From Campylorhamphus procurvoides (taxonomy: Eukaryota > Chordata > Aves > Passeriformes > Dendrocolaptidae), in NCBI GenBank assembly GCA_013396655.1, contig WBMV01004890.1:128273-192272 (forward strand): a stretch of 64,000 nt of DNA, in the 5' to 3' direction. The notes under the pieces are model-generated. The model worked only from the letters and a program-made list of their open reading frames with translations. It was not told the origin of the DNA and ran no database searches. The stretch's first letter is position 1. Every line of letters starts with the position of its first letter. Shown one piece after another: positions 1-8,942 of the stretch. Both the position numbers and the translations under genes were made by a program.

Positions 1-3000
1 GGGCAGCTGCTGGAGCTGCTCTGGCTGGCGCTGTGCTACCGAGGTGAGCGGCGGCGGCCGGGGGGCAGCGCCCGGGGGCGGCGGGGGGCATTGCCCCGGG
101 GAGGGAGGGCGAGCATCGCTCCGGGTTCCCAACAGGTGAGCATCCCCCGGGCGCCCGCTGCATCACCCCGAGCCCGGGGGAACCGGAGCATCCCACCGGG
201 GAGCCCCCCACGCCGTCCCCCTGCCACCTCGCAGCCTGTGGTACCCAGCGCATGCCACCCTGCCCTGCCACCCGTGGGAGCCGGCGAGCGCCCGGGTGGG
301 TGCATCCCCGGGTGGGTGCATCCCCGAGTGGGTGCATCCCCGGGTGGGAAACCCTGCACGCTGCCGCGACAGCCGTGGGGCAGGGCCCTGCTGGGGGGCT
401 CTGAAGTGCAGCAGGGCCACTGATCTGTCCCCGTCACCGCCGCTGCGCTGGGGACCCACACCACTGGCCCTGTAGCCCCAGGGCTGAGCGCGGTGGCCCC
501 TACCCCATGCAGTGTCCCCAGTGTGTCCCCAGGGATGGGGCTCTAGGGGCTTTGGGGAGCTCAGTGCTTGCAGTCACAAGGCGGGGGGGGACGATGCAGT
601 GGGCAGGGAGAGGCAGGGACTGTGGGGACATCACCCATCCTTGTGTCCCCAAACAGCCTGGCAGCACCGGAGCCACCGTTTGCCCCAGAGATGCCTTTTC
701 TGCCCTGCAGCTGCTGGTGGTTTGGGGTTGGGGTGGGAGATGGGGCCGGTGGCTGCCCAGAAGGGTTGGAGGGGGCCGTAGGGTGGTGACAAGAACCTCT
801 CCGTGTGACACTGAAGGGGACCTGTGGGCTGCAAGGGTCTGCAGGCACCCCCTGCACTGAGCACACCACGTAGGCACCGGCTCGCCTTGCTCCATGACCG
901 TGCGGAAATGCAGCCGGCGGCAACACCTCTGGTCTCAGCTGTGCCACCAGGCCCTGGGGACACCGAGCCTGGCCGTGTCCCCACGGCTCCGAGCAGGGGA
1001 ACAGCCCTGCTGCCCCACGGGGACTGCCCACATCCATCCGCACCATGTCACAGCTCAGCCCCCAGTGCCCACCAGTGCCTTTGTGTCAGGGCATGCGGGG
1101 GTGTCCCCCGGGGTGTCCCCGGGGCTGCCACTGCCTGTCCCCCGCAGACATCATGGCTGACAAGGAGGGGGTGACGCTGTCGCTGGAGGAGGAGGAGGAG
1201 GATGATGCCGACGTGGCCCTGGCGTACAAGACGCCGGAGAAGAAGAGCCTGCGGGAGATCCAGGAGCTGGACCCAGGGGATGAGAGCCTGCGGAAGTACA
1301 AGCAGGCGCTGCTGGGTGCCATCCCTGCCGCCGTGGGTAAGGCTGGGGGCTGCTGCGGGGGATGTGCACCCCAAGCACCCCGGCTGGGCGATGCAGCCTC
1401 AGCGGGTGAGGGGGATATCGGGGATGCCCAGCACCCGCGCGGCATCCCCAGCAGGGAGGGCACATCCCGGCTGGCATCGCCCGTGGGCGCTGCCTGTGCC
1501 CCCCACCTGCGCAGAGACCCCGGCATCCCCCGCCGACTGGGTACCGGTGCCCGGGGACCCCGGTTGCCTTGGTTACGGGATCACCGCCGCAGTTTCCATA
1601 GGAACGGCTACAGGGAACCGGGAAATTCATGGCGATGACGGAGAGGAACGAGCGGGGGGGGGCCGGGGTAGCACTGCTGCCGGTGCCCAGACGGTGCCCC
1701 CCGCTCCCCATGGCACCCACAGCAGCCCCCCAGCCTGGTGCTGGCCTGGTCTGGGGTGCTCCACGGGCCCAGCACCCCGGTGGGCATCCATGGATGCATG
1801 GGGGTGCAAACCGGTGGGGTGAATGAGGGGGGCACGATGGTGTGTGTGCAAGCTGGGGGGAGTGTGCAGGCTGGGGGGGCTGTGCAGGCTGGTTCGGTGC
1901 AGGTTGGGCTGGTGGGGGGACTCACTCTGGTCCCCACCCCAAGCAAAGCCTTTGCTACAAATGCTGCATCCTCCTATTCTGCCTCCCCTTGTCCTGCTCC
2001 CGAGCCAGGGAATGGTGCACCCAGGGACATACCCGTGTCTGGGGTCCGCTAAACATGATTTTACCCCAAAGGCACTGATGCCAGTGTTGGGGTGACCCGA
2101 GATGCCCCTGTTCTGCACCCTGCTGGTCTGCCCAGCACTCCTGGTTCCAACACCCCACTGTGGCCCTTCCTGCTGTTACAGGGGCATGAGCAGCCCCTCG
2201 GCTCACTGGGATGGAGGTGCCAGTGGGCTGGGCATGGTGGGTAAGGTCTGGGTCCTGCTGCTTGTCCCTAGATGCCAACGTGCCCAACGTGCAGGTGACA
2301 AGGCTGACCCTGATGTGTGAGCAGGCGCCAGGGCCCATCACCATGGACCTGACAGGTGAGCTGTGCAGACGCCTATGGGAGAAGGAGGAGGAGGAAGAAA
2401 GGGTACTGGGCTGATGGACCATTACCCCACACAGGAGACCTGGAGGGGCTGCGGGGCCGGGCCTTTGTGCTGAAGGAAGGGGTGGACTACAGGGTGAAGG
2501 TGTCCTTCAAGGTGAGCCGGGTGCATGGTGCCCTGTGCCCACTAGCTGGGCATGGCCCTGCTGCCCTCATACCCCAGGGTCCTTACCCCAAGGGGTCCCT
2601 GCTCCCCATGGGTTCCTTTCTCCACATGTCCCAACCCACGGGATCCCTTCTGTCACCCATGGGTCACTGCCTGCCCCAGGGTCCCTGCCACCTGGGGTCT
2701 CTGCTGTCTTGGGGTGTCTGCTTACCCACAGAGTCCGTGCCCCTCTGGGGGTCTCTGCCCACCCTGAGGTCCCTGCCCTTCTGGGTCTCTGCTGCCTTGG
2801 GAATCCTTGCTGTCCTCAGCATGACTGCCACCCCAGGGTTCTTGCCCCTCTTGAGGGTTCCTGCCACCCCAGAGTCCCTGCTTCTACCAAGGATCCCAGC
2901 AATGTTGTGCCCCTGCTATGCCAGTAACCCCTGCATGTCCTTGCCCCTCCTGATGAGACATTCTTGCCATGCCCAAGTCCCTCCTCCTCCTGGGGCTGTT

Positions 3001-3516
3001 TGCCACCCTTGATGTCCCTCAATGCCCAATCCTGACAAGGTGCTGGATTCCAGGAGGGGTGGGTATCAGCACTGGTGCCCAAGGGCAGGGGTGGTGGTGA
3101 TGGCCCCACGCTGTGGGGCAGCTCCCGTGGCACCCCTGCCCTCTGCCCGCAGGTGAACAGGGAGATCGTCTGCGGGCTGCGGTGCCTGCACCTCACCTAC
3201 CGCCGGGGCCGGCCCGGTGAGTGGGGCCGGGGGCTGGGGATGTGGGGCCGGGGCTGGGGGGGACCCACGCCACCCTGGCCCTACTCACCCATCCCTCCTG
3301 TGCCCTTCTTGCCCAGTGGACCGCGATGTCTTCATGGTGGGCAGCTACGCGCCGCGGGCCGAGGAGTACGAGGTGGTGACACCGGCGGAGGAGGCACCTC
3401 GGGGATGGCTGGCACGGGGCTCCTACCGCGTGCGCTCCCTCGTCACCGACGACGACAAGACGGAGCACCTCTCCTGGGAGTGGGGCCTCTGCATAAAGAA
3501 GGACTGGGAGGACTGA
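1..3516 (+). CDS. ARHGDIG: Rho GDP-dissociation inhibitor 3 (RhoGDI gamma), 5' partial
   Basis: Six coding exons join in frame: 1-43 (cut by the window edge), 1148-1336, 2272-2355, 2435-2511, 3153-3216 and 3317-3516 (TGA at 3514). They give about 218 residues against 225 in human, so only about ten N-terminal residues are missing. All introns are GT-AG. Exon 1 encodes the hydrophobic stretch [11 protein letters not shown], which resembles the N-terminal extension that distinguishes RhoGDI3 and is reported to target Golgi membranes. Exon 2 carries an acidic run and the regulatory-arm segment [19 protein letters not shown]. Exons 3-6 form the immunoglobulin-like fold that holds the geranylgeranyl group of Rho GTPases, with [16 protein letters not shown] and the terminal [16 protein letters not shown]. 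The protein extracts prenylated Rho proteins from membranes and blocks GDP release. Exons 5 and 6 occur again at 4853-4916 and 5017-5216, probably an assembly artefact. Recognition is from family knowledge; splice sites and frames are seen directly. Confidence 0.95.
44..1147 (+). other. ARHGDIG: ARHGDIG intron 1
   Basis: Intron with donor GTGAGC at 44 and acceptor CCCCCGCAG ending at 1147. It is very GC-rich and CpG-dense in its first 130 bases, consistent with a promoter-proximal CpG island, and holds the 16-bp tandem repeat at 291-348. No other gene is seen; the short open frames here lack codon bias and any recognisable domain. Confidence 0.8.
291..348 (+). repeat. 16-bp tandem repeat, about 3.6 copies
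   Basis: The unit CCCGGGTGGGTGCATC starts at 291, 307 and 323, with a partial copy at 339-348. The third copy has one change (CCCGAG). It is a small GC-rich minisatellite inside ARHGDIG intron 1. Confidence 0.9.
1337..2271 (+). other. ARHGDIG: ARHGDIG intron 2
   Basis: Donor GTAAGG at 1337 and acceptor TCCCTAG ending at 2271. It contains a degenerate G-rich tandem array at about 1847-1915, built from variants of TGTGCAGGCTGGGGGG. Nothing else is recognised. Confidence 0.75.
1847..1915 (+). repeat. degenerate G-rich tandem repeat, about 18-bp unit
   Basis: Four imperfect units of the type GTGCAGGCTGGGGGG follow one another in ARHGDIG intron 2. The G runs of five to seven bases could form G-quadruplexes; that is inference only. 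Confidence 0.6.
2512..3152 (+). other. ARHGDIG: ARHGDIG intron 4 with degenerate minisatellite
   Basis: Donor GTGAGC at 2512 and acceptor CTCTGCCCGCAG ending at 3152. From about 2570 to 2890 it consists of diverged repeats around GGGTCCCTGCC and GGGGTCTCTGC with irregular spacing. This keeps long frames open by chance, for example 2356-3012, which should not be read as a gene. The 1478-bp duplicated block begins inside this intron at 2874. Confidence 0.75.
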
Positions 3517-3808
3517 CCCCCCCTCCGCACCCCCGTTCCTCCCGGGAACGCGGGGCTGCCATCCCGGGGACCCCTCGCCGGCACCGCCGCGCTTGCCCCA
3601 GTCGTGCCAAGGGTTGAGGGGGGTCCCTTAGAGAGTGGGCGCCCGTGGTCTCCGCAACCAAAGTTATTTTTAATTGCTCTTTTTTTTTAAATATCGACGC
3701 CCGCCTGCTCCTCGTGGCGTCCCCATCGCTGGGGCCGGGGCTGTGACCCTGCCGTGGCGGTGCCGTGCCCGGTACCCGCCCGGTCGCAGGCTGTGCTCTT
3801 CCATCGCC

Positions 3809-3814
3809 ATTAAA
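3809..3814 (+). promoter_or_regulatory. ARHGDIG: ARHGDIG polyadenylation signal (ATTAAA)
   Basis: ATTAAA lies 293 bases after the stop codon, followed by a GT-rich stretch (CTGGTGTGTCTGTG) within 30 bases, the usual layout of a vertebrate cleavage site. The 3' UTR therefore runs from 3517 to about 3830. The duplicated copy has the same signal at 5509-5514. Confidence 0.75.
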
Positions 3815-4093
3815 CCCTACAGACTGGTCTCTTACTGGTGTGTCTGTGCCCTTGTCACCTCCACCCGGCCCCCTGCCCCCTGTGTGTCCCTGTCCCCGTC
3901 CCCATCCCACTGGCAGGGCCAGGTCTCCCTGCGGTGACAAGTGGCTGGAAAACAGCCACCTGGTCCCGGTGCCTTATCGGCGGTGCTGGGCAGCCAGTAG
4001 CGGAGGGCCACGAGCCCCAGGGCACCGGCACCACCCGCCCCGGGGCTCTTATCTGCGTCCGGCCCCCTGCACAGCGCCTGCTGCACCGGCACC

Positions 4094-4319
4094 ATGCGGG
4101 GCATGCTGGTTTGGCTGCTGGTGCTGTCGCTGGCATGGCTGGGCCCGGCGCTGGGGGACGAGGAGGAGGATGGGGAGGTGGTGGCAGAGGAGGAAAAGGA
4201 GAAGGAAGAGGAGGAAGTGCTCTCAGATGAGATCAAGGAGGAGGATAATGTCCTGGTGCTCCATAAGCACAACTTTGCCCGTGCCTTGAGCGAGCACCGG
4301 CTGCTGCTGGTGGAATGCT
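4094..4319 (+). CDS. PDIA2: PDIA2 exon 1, redundant first copy with a substitution
   Basis: Same reading frame as 5794-6019: start ATG, signal peptide and acidic segment, then donor GTGAGT. Two bases differ near its end. One is silent (4315); the other (4317) turns the Phe codon TTC into TGC, giving Cys in place of the conserved Phe just before YAPWCGHC. The copy is not followed by a complete exon 2 because the contig stops at 4351. The difference lies within 40 bases of a contig end, so sequencing error is the likelier reading. Confidence 0.8.
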
Positions 4320-4351
4320 GTGAGTGCCCCCACTGCGGGCAGGGCGTGGGC

Positions 4352-4352
4352 N
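4352..4352. other. assembly gap (single N)
   Basis: One N separates the end of the first duplicated block from a 220-base segment that starts in the middle of PDIA2 exon 2 (4353). Continuity across it is not supported. Confidence 0.9.
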
Positions 4353-4572
4353 CTGGCCACCGAGTTTGGCATCACCTCCTACCCCACACTCAAGCTCTTC
4401 CGCGATGGCAACCGCACCCACCCCCTCACCTACACCGGTAGGGCTGTGGCACCATGTGGTGGCCGTGGCACACACCAGGGGGGACGCTGCCATGGGGCTG
4501 GGGCAGGTGGCAGGGGGGGACAGTGAAAGGGGTGGCAGTGTCCTGGTGGGGGTCACAGGGTGGTGATGGTGA
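4353..4572 (+). other. PDIA2: misplaced 220-base contig: part of PDIA2 exon 2 and intron 2
   Basis: Bases 4353-4454 are identical to 6534-6635 (offset 2181). They contain the 3' part of PDIA2 exon 2 (coding to 4437) and the donor GTAGGG. Bases 4455-4572 are unique in the window and probably belong in PDIA2 intron 2, after 6635 and before 6637. Both edges are N characters. Confidence 0.85.
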
Positions 4573-4573
4573 N
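4573..4573. other. assembly gap (single N)
   Basis: One N marks the start of the second copy of the 1478-bp block. The sequence to its left is PDIA2 intron 2 and that to its right is ARHGDIG intron 4, an order that makes no sense in one gene. Confidence 0.9.
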
Positions 4574-6051
4574 GTCCCTGCTTCTACCAAGGATCCCAGC
4601 AATGTTGTGCCCCTGCTATGCCAGTAACCCCTGCATGTCCTTGCCCCTCCTGATGAGACATTCTTGCCATGCCCAAGTCCCTCCTCCTCCTGGGGCTGTT
4701 TGCCACCCTTGATGTCCCTCAATGCCCAATCCTGACAAGGTGCTGGATTCCAGGAGGGGTGGGTATCAGCACTGGTGCCCAAGGGCAGGGGTGGTGGTGA
4801 TGGCCCCACGCTGTGGGGCAGCTCCCGTGGCACCCCTGCCCTCTGCCCGCAGGTGAACAGGGAGATCGTCTGCGGGCTGCGGTGCCTGCACCTCACCTAC
4901 CGCCGGGGCCGGCCCGGTGAGTGGGGCCGGGGGCTGGGGATGTGGGGCCGGGGCTGGGGGGGACCCACGCCACCCTGGCCCTACTCACCCATCCCTCCTG
5001 TGCCCTTCTTGCCCAGTGGACCGCGATGTCTTCATGGTGGGCAGCTACGCGCCGCGGGCCGAGGAGTACGAGGTGGTGACACCGGCGGAGGAGGCACCTC
5101 GGGGATGGCTGGCACGGGGCTCCTACCGCGTGCGCTCCCTCGTCACCGACGACGACAAGACGGAGCACCTCTCCTGGGAGTGGGGCCTCTGCATAAAGAA
5201 GGACTGGGAGGACTGACCCCCCCTCCGCACCCCCGTTCCTCCCGGGAACGCGGGGCTGCCATCCCGGGGACCCCTCGCCGGCACCGCCGCGCTTGCCCCA
5301 GTCGTGCCAAGGGTTGAGGGGGGTCCCTTAGAGAGTGGGCGCCCGTGGTCTCCGCAACCAAAGTTATTTTTAATTGCTCTTTTTTTTTAAATATCGACGC
5401 CCGCCTGCTCCTCGTGGCGTCCCCATCGCTGGGGCCGGGGCTGTGACCCTGCCGTGGCGGTGCCGTGCCCGGTACCCGCCCGGTCGCAGGCTGTGCTCTT
5501 CCATCGCCATTAAACCCTACAGACTGGTCTCTTACTGGTGTGTCTGTGCCCTTGTCACCTCCACCCGGCCCCCTGCCCCCTGTGTGTCCCTGTCCCCGTC
5601 CCCATCCCACTGGCAGGGCCAGGTCTCCCTGCGGTGACAAGTGGCTGGAAAACAGCCACCTGGTCCCGGTGCCTTATCGGCGGTGCTGGGCAGCCAGTAG
5701 CGGAGGGCCACGAGCCCCAGGGCACCGGCACCACCCGCCCCGGGGCTCTTATCTGCGTCCGGCCCCCTGCACAGCGCCTGCTGCACCGGCACCATGCGGG
5801 GCATGCTGGTTTGGCTGCTGGTGCTGTCGCTGGCATGGCTGGGCCCGGCGCTGGGGGACGAGGAGGAGGATGGGGAGGTGGTGGCAGAGGAGGAAAAGGA
5901 GAAGGAAGAGGAGGAAGTGCTCTCAGATGAGATCAAGGAGGAGGATAATGTCCTGGTGCTCCATAAGCACAACTTTGCCCGTGCCTTGAGCGAGCACCGG
6001 CTGCTGCTGGTGGAGTTCTGTGAGTGCCCCCACTGCGGGCAGGGTGTGGGC
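4574..6051 (+). repeat. 1478-bp near-identical duplicated block, second copy
   Basis: Matches 2874-4351. It repeats ARHGDIG exon 5 (4853-4916), exon 6 (5017-5216), the ATTAAA signal (5509-5514) and PDIA2 exon 1 (5794-6019). Unlike the first copy it runs without a gap into PDIA2 intron 1 and exon 2, so PDIA2 is annotated from this copy. The ARHGDIG exons here have no exons 1-4 in front of them and should not be counted as a second gene. Confidence 0.95.
5515..5793 (+). promoter_or_regulatory. PDIA2: short ARHGDIG-PDIA2 intergenic region, likely PDIA2 promoter
   Basis: Only 279 bases separate the ARHGDIG polyadenylation signal from the PDIA2 start codon (also 3815-4093 in the first copy). There is no clear TATA box. 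Two GATA-type motifs, CTTATC at 5673-5678 and CTTATCT at 5748-5754, and a 7-bp hairpin (GTGGCTG at 5641, CAGCCAC at 5653) are visible. A promoter role follows from position; the motifs are too short to prove factor binding. Confidence 0.5.
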
Positions 6052-8942
6052 AGGGGTTATGGGCAGGGGGTACGGCCACGGCTGTGAGTGTGGGCAGAAC
6101 AGATGTATGGACACTGGGGTGGAGGGAGGGACAGGCGGGCAAGGCTGTGGGTCAGAGGGGCAGAAGCACAGAGCATTTGACAGGGCATGGGATGGGGACA
6201 GAGACAAGGAGCAGGGACAGGCAGAGGTACAGGGATGTGTAGTGGGGACATGGGACACAGGACACACACATGGTGGGGGAGTGGGACACGGGCACTGGAA
6301 CAGGGGCATGAGCTGGGGCCTAATGGGCTCATACAGCCATTACAAGCCCACCCTGGGGACAGGGGACACCCCAAAGTTGCCCCCACTGCCAACGCTGTCC
6401 CCTGCCTGCAGATGCGCCGTGGTGTGGGCACTGCCAGCAGCTCGCCCCTGCCTATGCCCAGGCGGCCACCGAGCTGAGGAACCAGTCCAGCCCAGCACGG
6501 CTGGGCAAGGTGGATGCCACGGCACAGACAGCCCTGGCCACCGAGTTTGGCATCACCTCCTACCCCACACTCAAGCTCTTCCGCGATGGCAACCGCACCC
6601 ACCCCCTCACCTACACCGGTAGGGCTGTGGCACCANGGGCAGGTGATGGTGCATGAGGTGGGTGATGCCGGGCAGTGCCATGGTGGTGGTGACAGGTGGC
6701 CGAGGCTGGTGGCACAGGGAGGACACCCATGAGGGGTGTCAGGGTGACGGTGGTGGCCCCGCTGTGTGTGGCAGGACGCAAGGACACACGGGGCATTGTG
6801 CGCTGGATGCAGCGCCGGGCTGGTCCCAGTGCCACCCTGCTGCACGACACTGACACTGCTGCTGCCTTTGCCAGCTCTGAGGACTTGGTGGTCATCGGCT
6901 TCTTCAAGGTGGGCTGGGGTGGGGTGGGGCCCCACTGGGGCCACAACCATGGCCATGGCACTGATGTGGGGTCTGTGCAGGACCTGCAGGGCAAGGCAGC
7001 CCAGGTGTTCTATGAGGTGGCTGCTGAGATGGTGGACCTGCCATTTGGGGTGGCAGAGGCGGCCGAGCTCTTCCAGGCCTACAAGCTGTCAGCTGACACG
7101 GTCTGCCTCTTCAAGAAGGTGAGGGGATGGCAGGGGGGTGGTGGGGCCATCCTGGTGCCCCCCCAGCCCTCACTGGCCCCTGCCCCGGCAGTTTGATGAG
7201 AGACAGACAGACTTCCCCGTGGACCCAGAGCAGGGGCTGGACATGGCTGAGCTCACCCGGCTGCTCCGTGTCCACAGCCTGAAGCTGGTGATGGAGTTCA
7301 CCAATGAGGTACAACCTGTCTCCATCCCCACCTCTGTCCTGTGGTGGTTACAGCCCCCTGCCCTCACCCTCCTCCTCCTCCTCAGACATCCAACCAGATC
7401 TTCAGTGCCAATATCCCCCACCACATGCTGCTCTTCCTCAACAAGTCATCATCAGAGCAGCTGTCACTGCAGGATGGCTTCAAGGCTGCTGCCAGCACCT
7501 TCCGGGGTGAGGTGAGGTGGCCCCATGGCAGGGACAAGGTGGGTGGCTGTGGGGCACCCCAGCCTCAGTGTCACCCATGCCCTGCCCAGGTGCTCTTCGT
7601 GGTGGTGGATGTGAACGGATACGGTGCCGACGTCCTGTCCTTCTTTGGCATGACCCCCGACGATGCCCCCACCCTGCGCCTGGTCAGGATGGAGAACAAC
7701 CGCAAGTACCAGATGGAGCAGGACTCCTTCTCAGACACGGCCATAAGCACCTTCATCCGGGCAGTGCTGGACGGCAAAGTGAAGGTGAGGGAGGCAGCAG
7801 GGGCTGGGCAGAGCCTACGGATCCTCCTCCTGGGCTCTTCACTCCGAAGCCCAATGATGGCAGATGTGTGGTGACCACCAGCCACCTGCTTGCTGATAGT
7901 TCTGCTGCCGGGCTTGAGGATTTGGGGTGTTGGTAGGGGAAAGGAGGCCGGAGACTGCTGATGTGGGGACACACAGAGCTGGGATGGCAGCAGAGGGGAA
8001 GGTGTGGTCCAACCGGCAGCCCTGGCTGGGTGCTGGGCCCCCCTGCCCTGTGTCCCTTGGGGCCCTGGCACTGCTCAGGCTGGGCTGTGGCTGTCCTGAC
8101 TGTCCCTACAGCCCCACCTGCTGAGCGCGGAGCCCCCCGAGGACTGGGACACGCGGCCTGTTAAAGTCCTGGTGGGGAAGACCTTCGAGCAGGTGGCGTT
8201 TGACGAGACCAAGAATGTCTTTGTCAAGTTCTGTAAGTGCCAGGGCCGGGGCTCAGCCCCTCCACAACAGCCCCCAGCCTGTCACAGACCCGGGGGATGC
8301 TGCCCCCAGACCCCAGCAGAGCCCCCCGTGCCCAACCCATCCCCTGGCACTGTGTCCATCCCACAGACGCTCCGTGGTGCTCCCACTGCCAGGCCATGGC
8401 TCCTGCCTGGGAGGAGCTGGCCGAGCGCTACAAGGACCGTGAGGACATCGTCATCGCCGAGATGGACGCCACGGCCAACGAGCTGGAGAACATCACCATC
8501 CACGGATTCCCCACCCTGCACTACTTCCCCGCGGGGCCGGGCAGGAAGGTAGGTGGGGGGCACACCCGTGGGGTCACTCTGACTCTGCCAGCACACGGGG
8601 AACTGGGTCACCCCTCAGCGCCCTCCCATCTCATGGCTCCAGATGGTTGAGTATAAGAGTGCTCGAGATGTGGAGACCTTCTCCAAGTTCCTGGAAAATG
8701 GGGGGACGCTGCCTGTGGAGCCACCTGTGGTGAGTGTGGTCAGGGATCCTCCCCGACCCCAGGGCAGCCCCTGGCCCCTGCTGGATCCTGTGGGATGAGG
8801 ATGGGGGCAGGGGCAGGCAGGGGTGGTGTGTCCATCAATGCCTCACTGTGGCCTTCTCCAGGTGACCAAGACCCCTGGGAATGGCACAGCCAAGGAGGAT
8901 CCGAGTGTGCTGGGGACAGAGGAATCCCGGGATGAGCTGTGA
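5794..8942 (+). CDS. PDIA2: protein disulfide isomerase A2 (pancreatic PDI, PDIp)
   Basis: Eleven exons join in frame: 5794-6019, 6412-6618, 6775-6908, 6981-7118, 7192-7308, 7386-7511, 7590-7784, 8112-8232, 8367-8548, 8643-8729 and 8862-8942. They give 537 residues (human about 525). All introns are GT-AG. Residues 1-21 form a signal peptide ending GPALG, followed by an acidic segment to about residue 50. The a domain carries WCGHC (Cys80, Cys83) and the cis-proline segment SYPTLKLF. The b and b' domains follow. The a' domain carries WCSHC (Cys426, Cys429) and GFPTLHYF. The protein ends RDEL, an ER-retention variant of KDEL. Several N-x-S/T sites are present (for example NQSS, NRTH, NKSS, NITI). 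The enzyme forms, breaks and rearranges disulfides of secretory proteins in the ER lumen. PDIA2 was preferred over P4HB because of its length, the N-terminal acidic tail and its position between ARHGDIG and AXIN1. Intron 2 contains the gap at 6636. Confidence 0.95.
6020..6411 (+). other. PDIA2: PDIA2 intron 1
   Basis: Donor GTGAGT at 6020 and acceptor CTGCCTGCAG ending at 6411. G-rich, with repeated GGGACA-type words; no gene or known element is recognised. Confidence 0.75.
6412..6618 (+). CDS. PDIA2: PDIA2 exon 2, a-domain active site
   Basis: Encodes [15 protein letters not shown], the canonical CGHC redox site at the start of the thioredoxin alpha-2 helix, then [16 protein letters not shown] and the cis-proline segment [12 protein letters not shown]. 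The split Tyr codon (T at 6019, AT at 6412-6413) confirms the junction. Donor GTAGGG at 6619. Confidence 0.95.
6636..6636. other. PDIA2: assembly gap (single N) in PDIA2 intron 2
   Basis: The N falls 18 bases after the exon 2 donor. Bases 4455-4572 probably fill part of the missing intron sequence. Confidence 0.85.
7785..8111 (+). other. PDIA2: PDIA2 intron 7
   Basis: Donor GTGAGG at 7785 and acceptor GTCCCTACAG ending at 8111. No repeat, RNA gene or conserved element was recognised. Confidence 0.75.
8367..8548 (+). CDS. PDIA2: PDIA2 exon 9, a'-domain active site CSHC
   Basis: Encodes [18 protein letters not shown] followed by [16 protein letters not shown] and GFPTLHYF. The Tyr codon is split across the intron in the same phase as in exon 2, reflecting the ancient a/a' domain duplication. 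The middle residues of the redox site are Ser-His in place of Gly-His. Confidence 0.95.
8862..8942 (+). CDS. PDIA2: PDIA2 last exon with RDEL ER-retention signal
   Basis: Encodes the C-terminal tail ending EESRDEL and stop TGA at 8940-8942. RDEL is a functional KDEL-receptor ligand in other ER proteins. A TATAAA at 8967-8972, 25 bases after the stop, is the only nearby candidate polyadenylation signal; it is a known but uncommon variant and would give an extremely short 3' UTR. Confidence 0.9.
   Translation: MTKTPGNGTAKEDPSVLGTEESRDEL

Larger units (their letters stand above)
2874..4351 (+). repeat. 1478-bp near-identical duplicated block, first copy
   Basis: This block matches 4574-6051 at a constant offset of 1700. 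I saw only three differences, all in the last 37 bases (4315 A/G, 4317 G/T, 4345 C/T). It holds ARHGDIG exons 5 and 6, the 3' UTR, the intergenic region and PDIA2 exon 1. It ends at the N at 4352. The reading preferred here is overlapping contig ends that were not merged. Confidence 0.95.

Noticed and set aside
2356..3012. A 218-codon plus-strand frame starting near ARHGDIG exon 4.
   Set aside because: It begins in intron 3, runs out of phase with the exon, and continues through the degenerate minisatellite of intron 4.
4853..5216. A second ARHGDIG gene or pseudogene.
   Set aside because: Only exons 5 and 6 are present, identical to the first copy including introns and UTR, and bounded by assembly gaps. 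An artefact explains it better.
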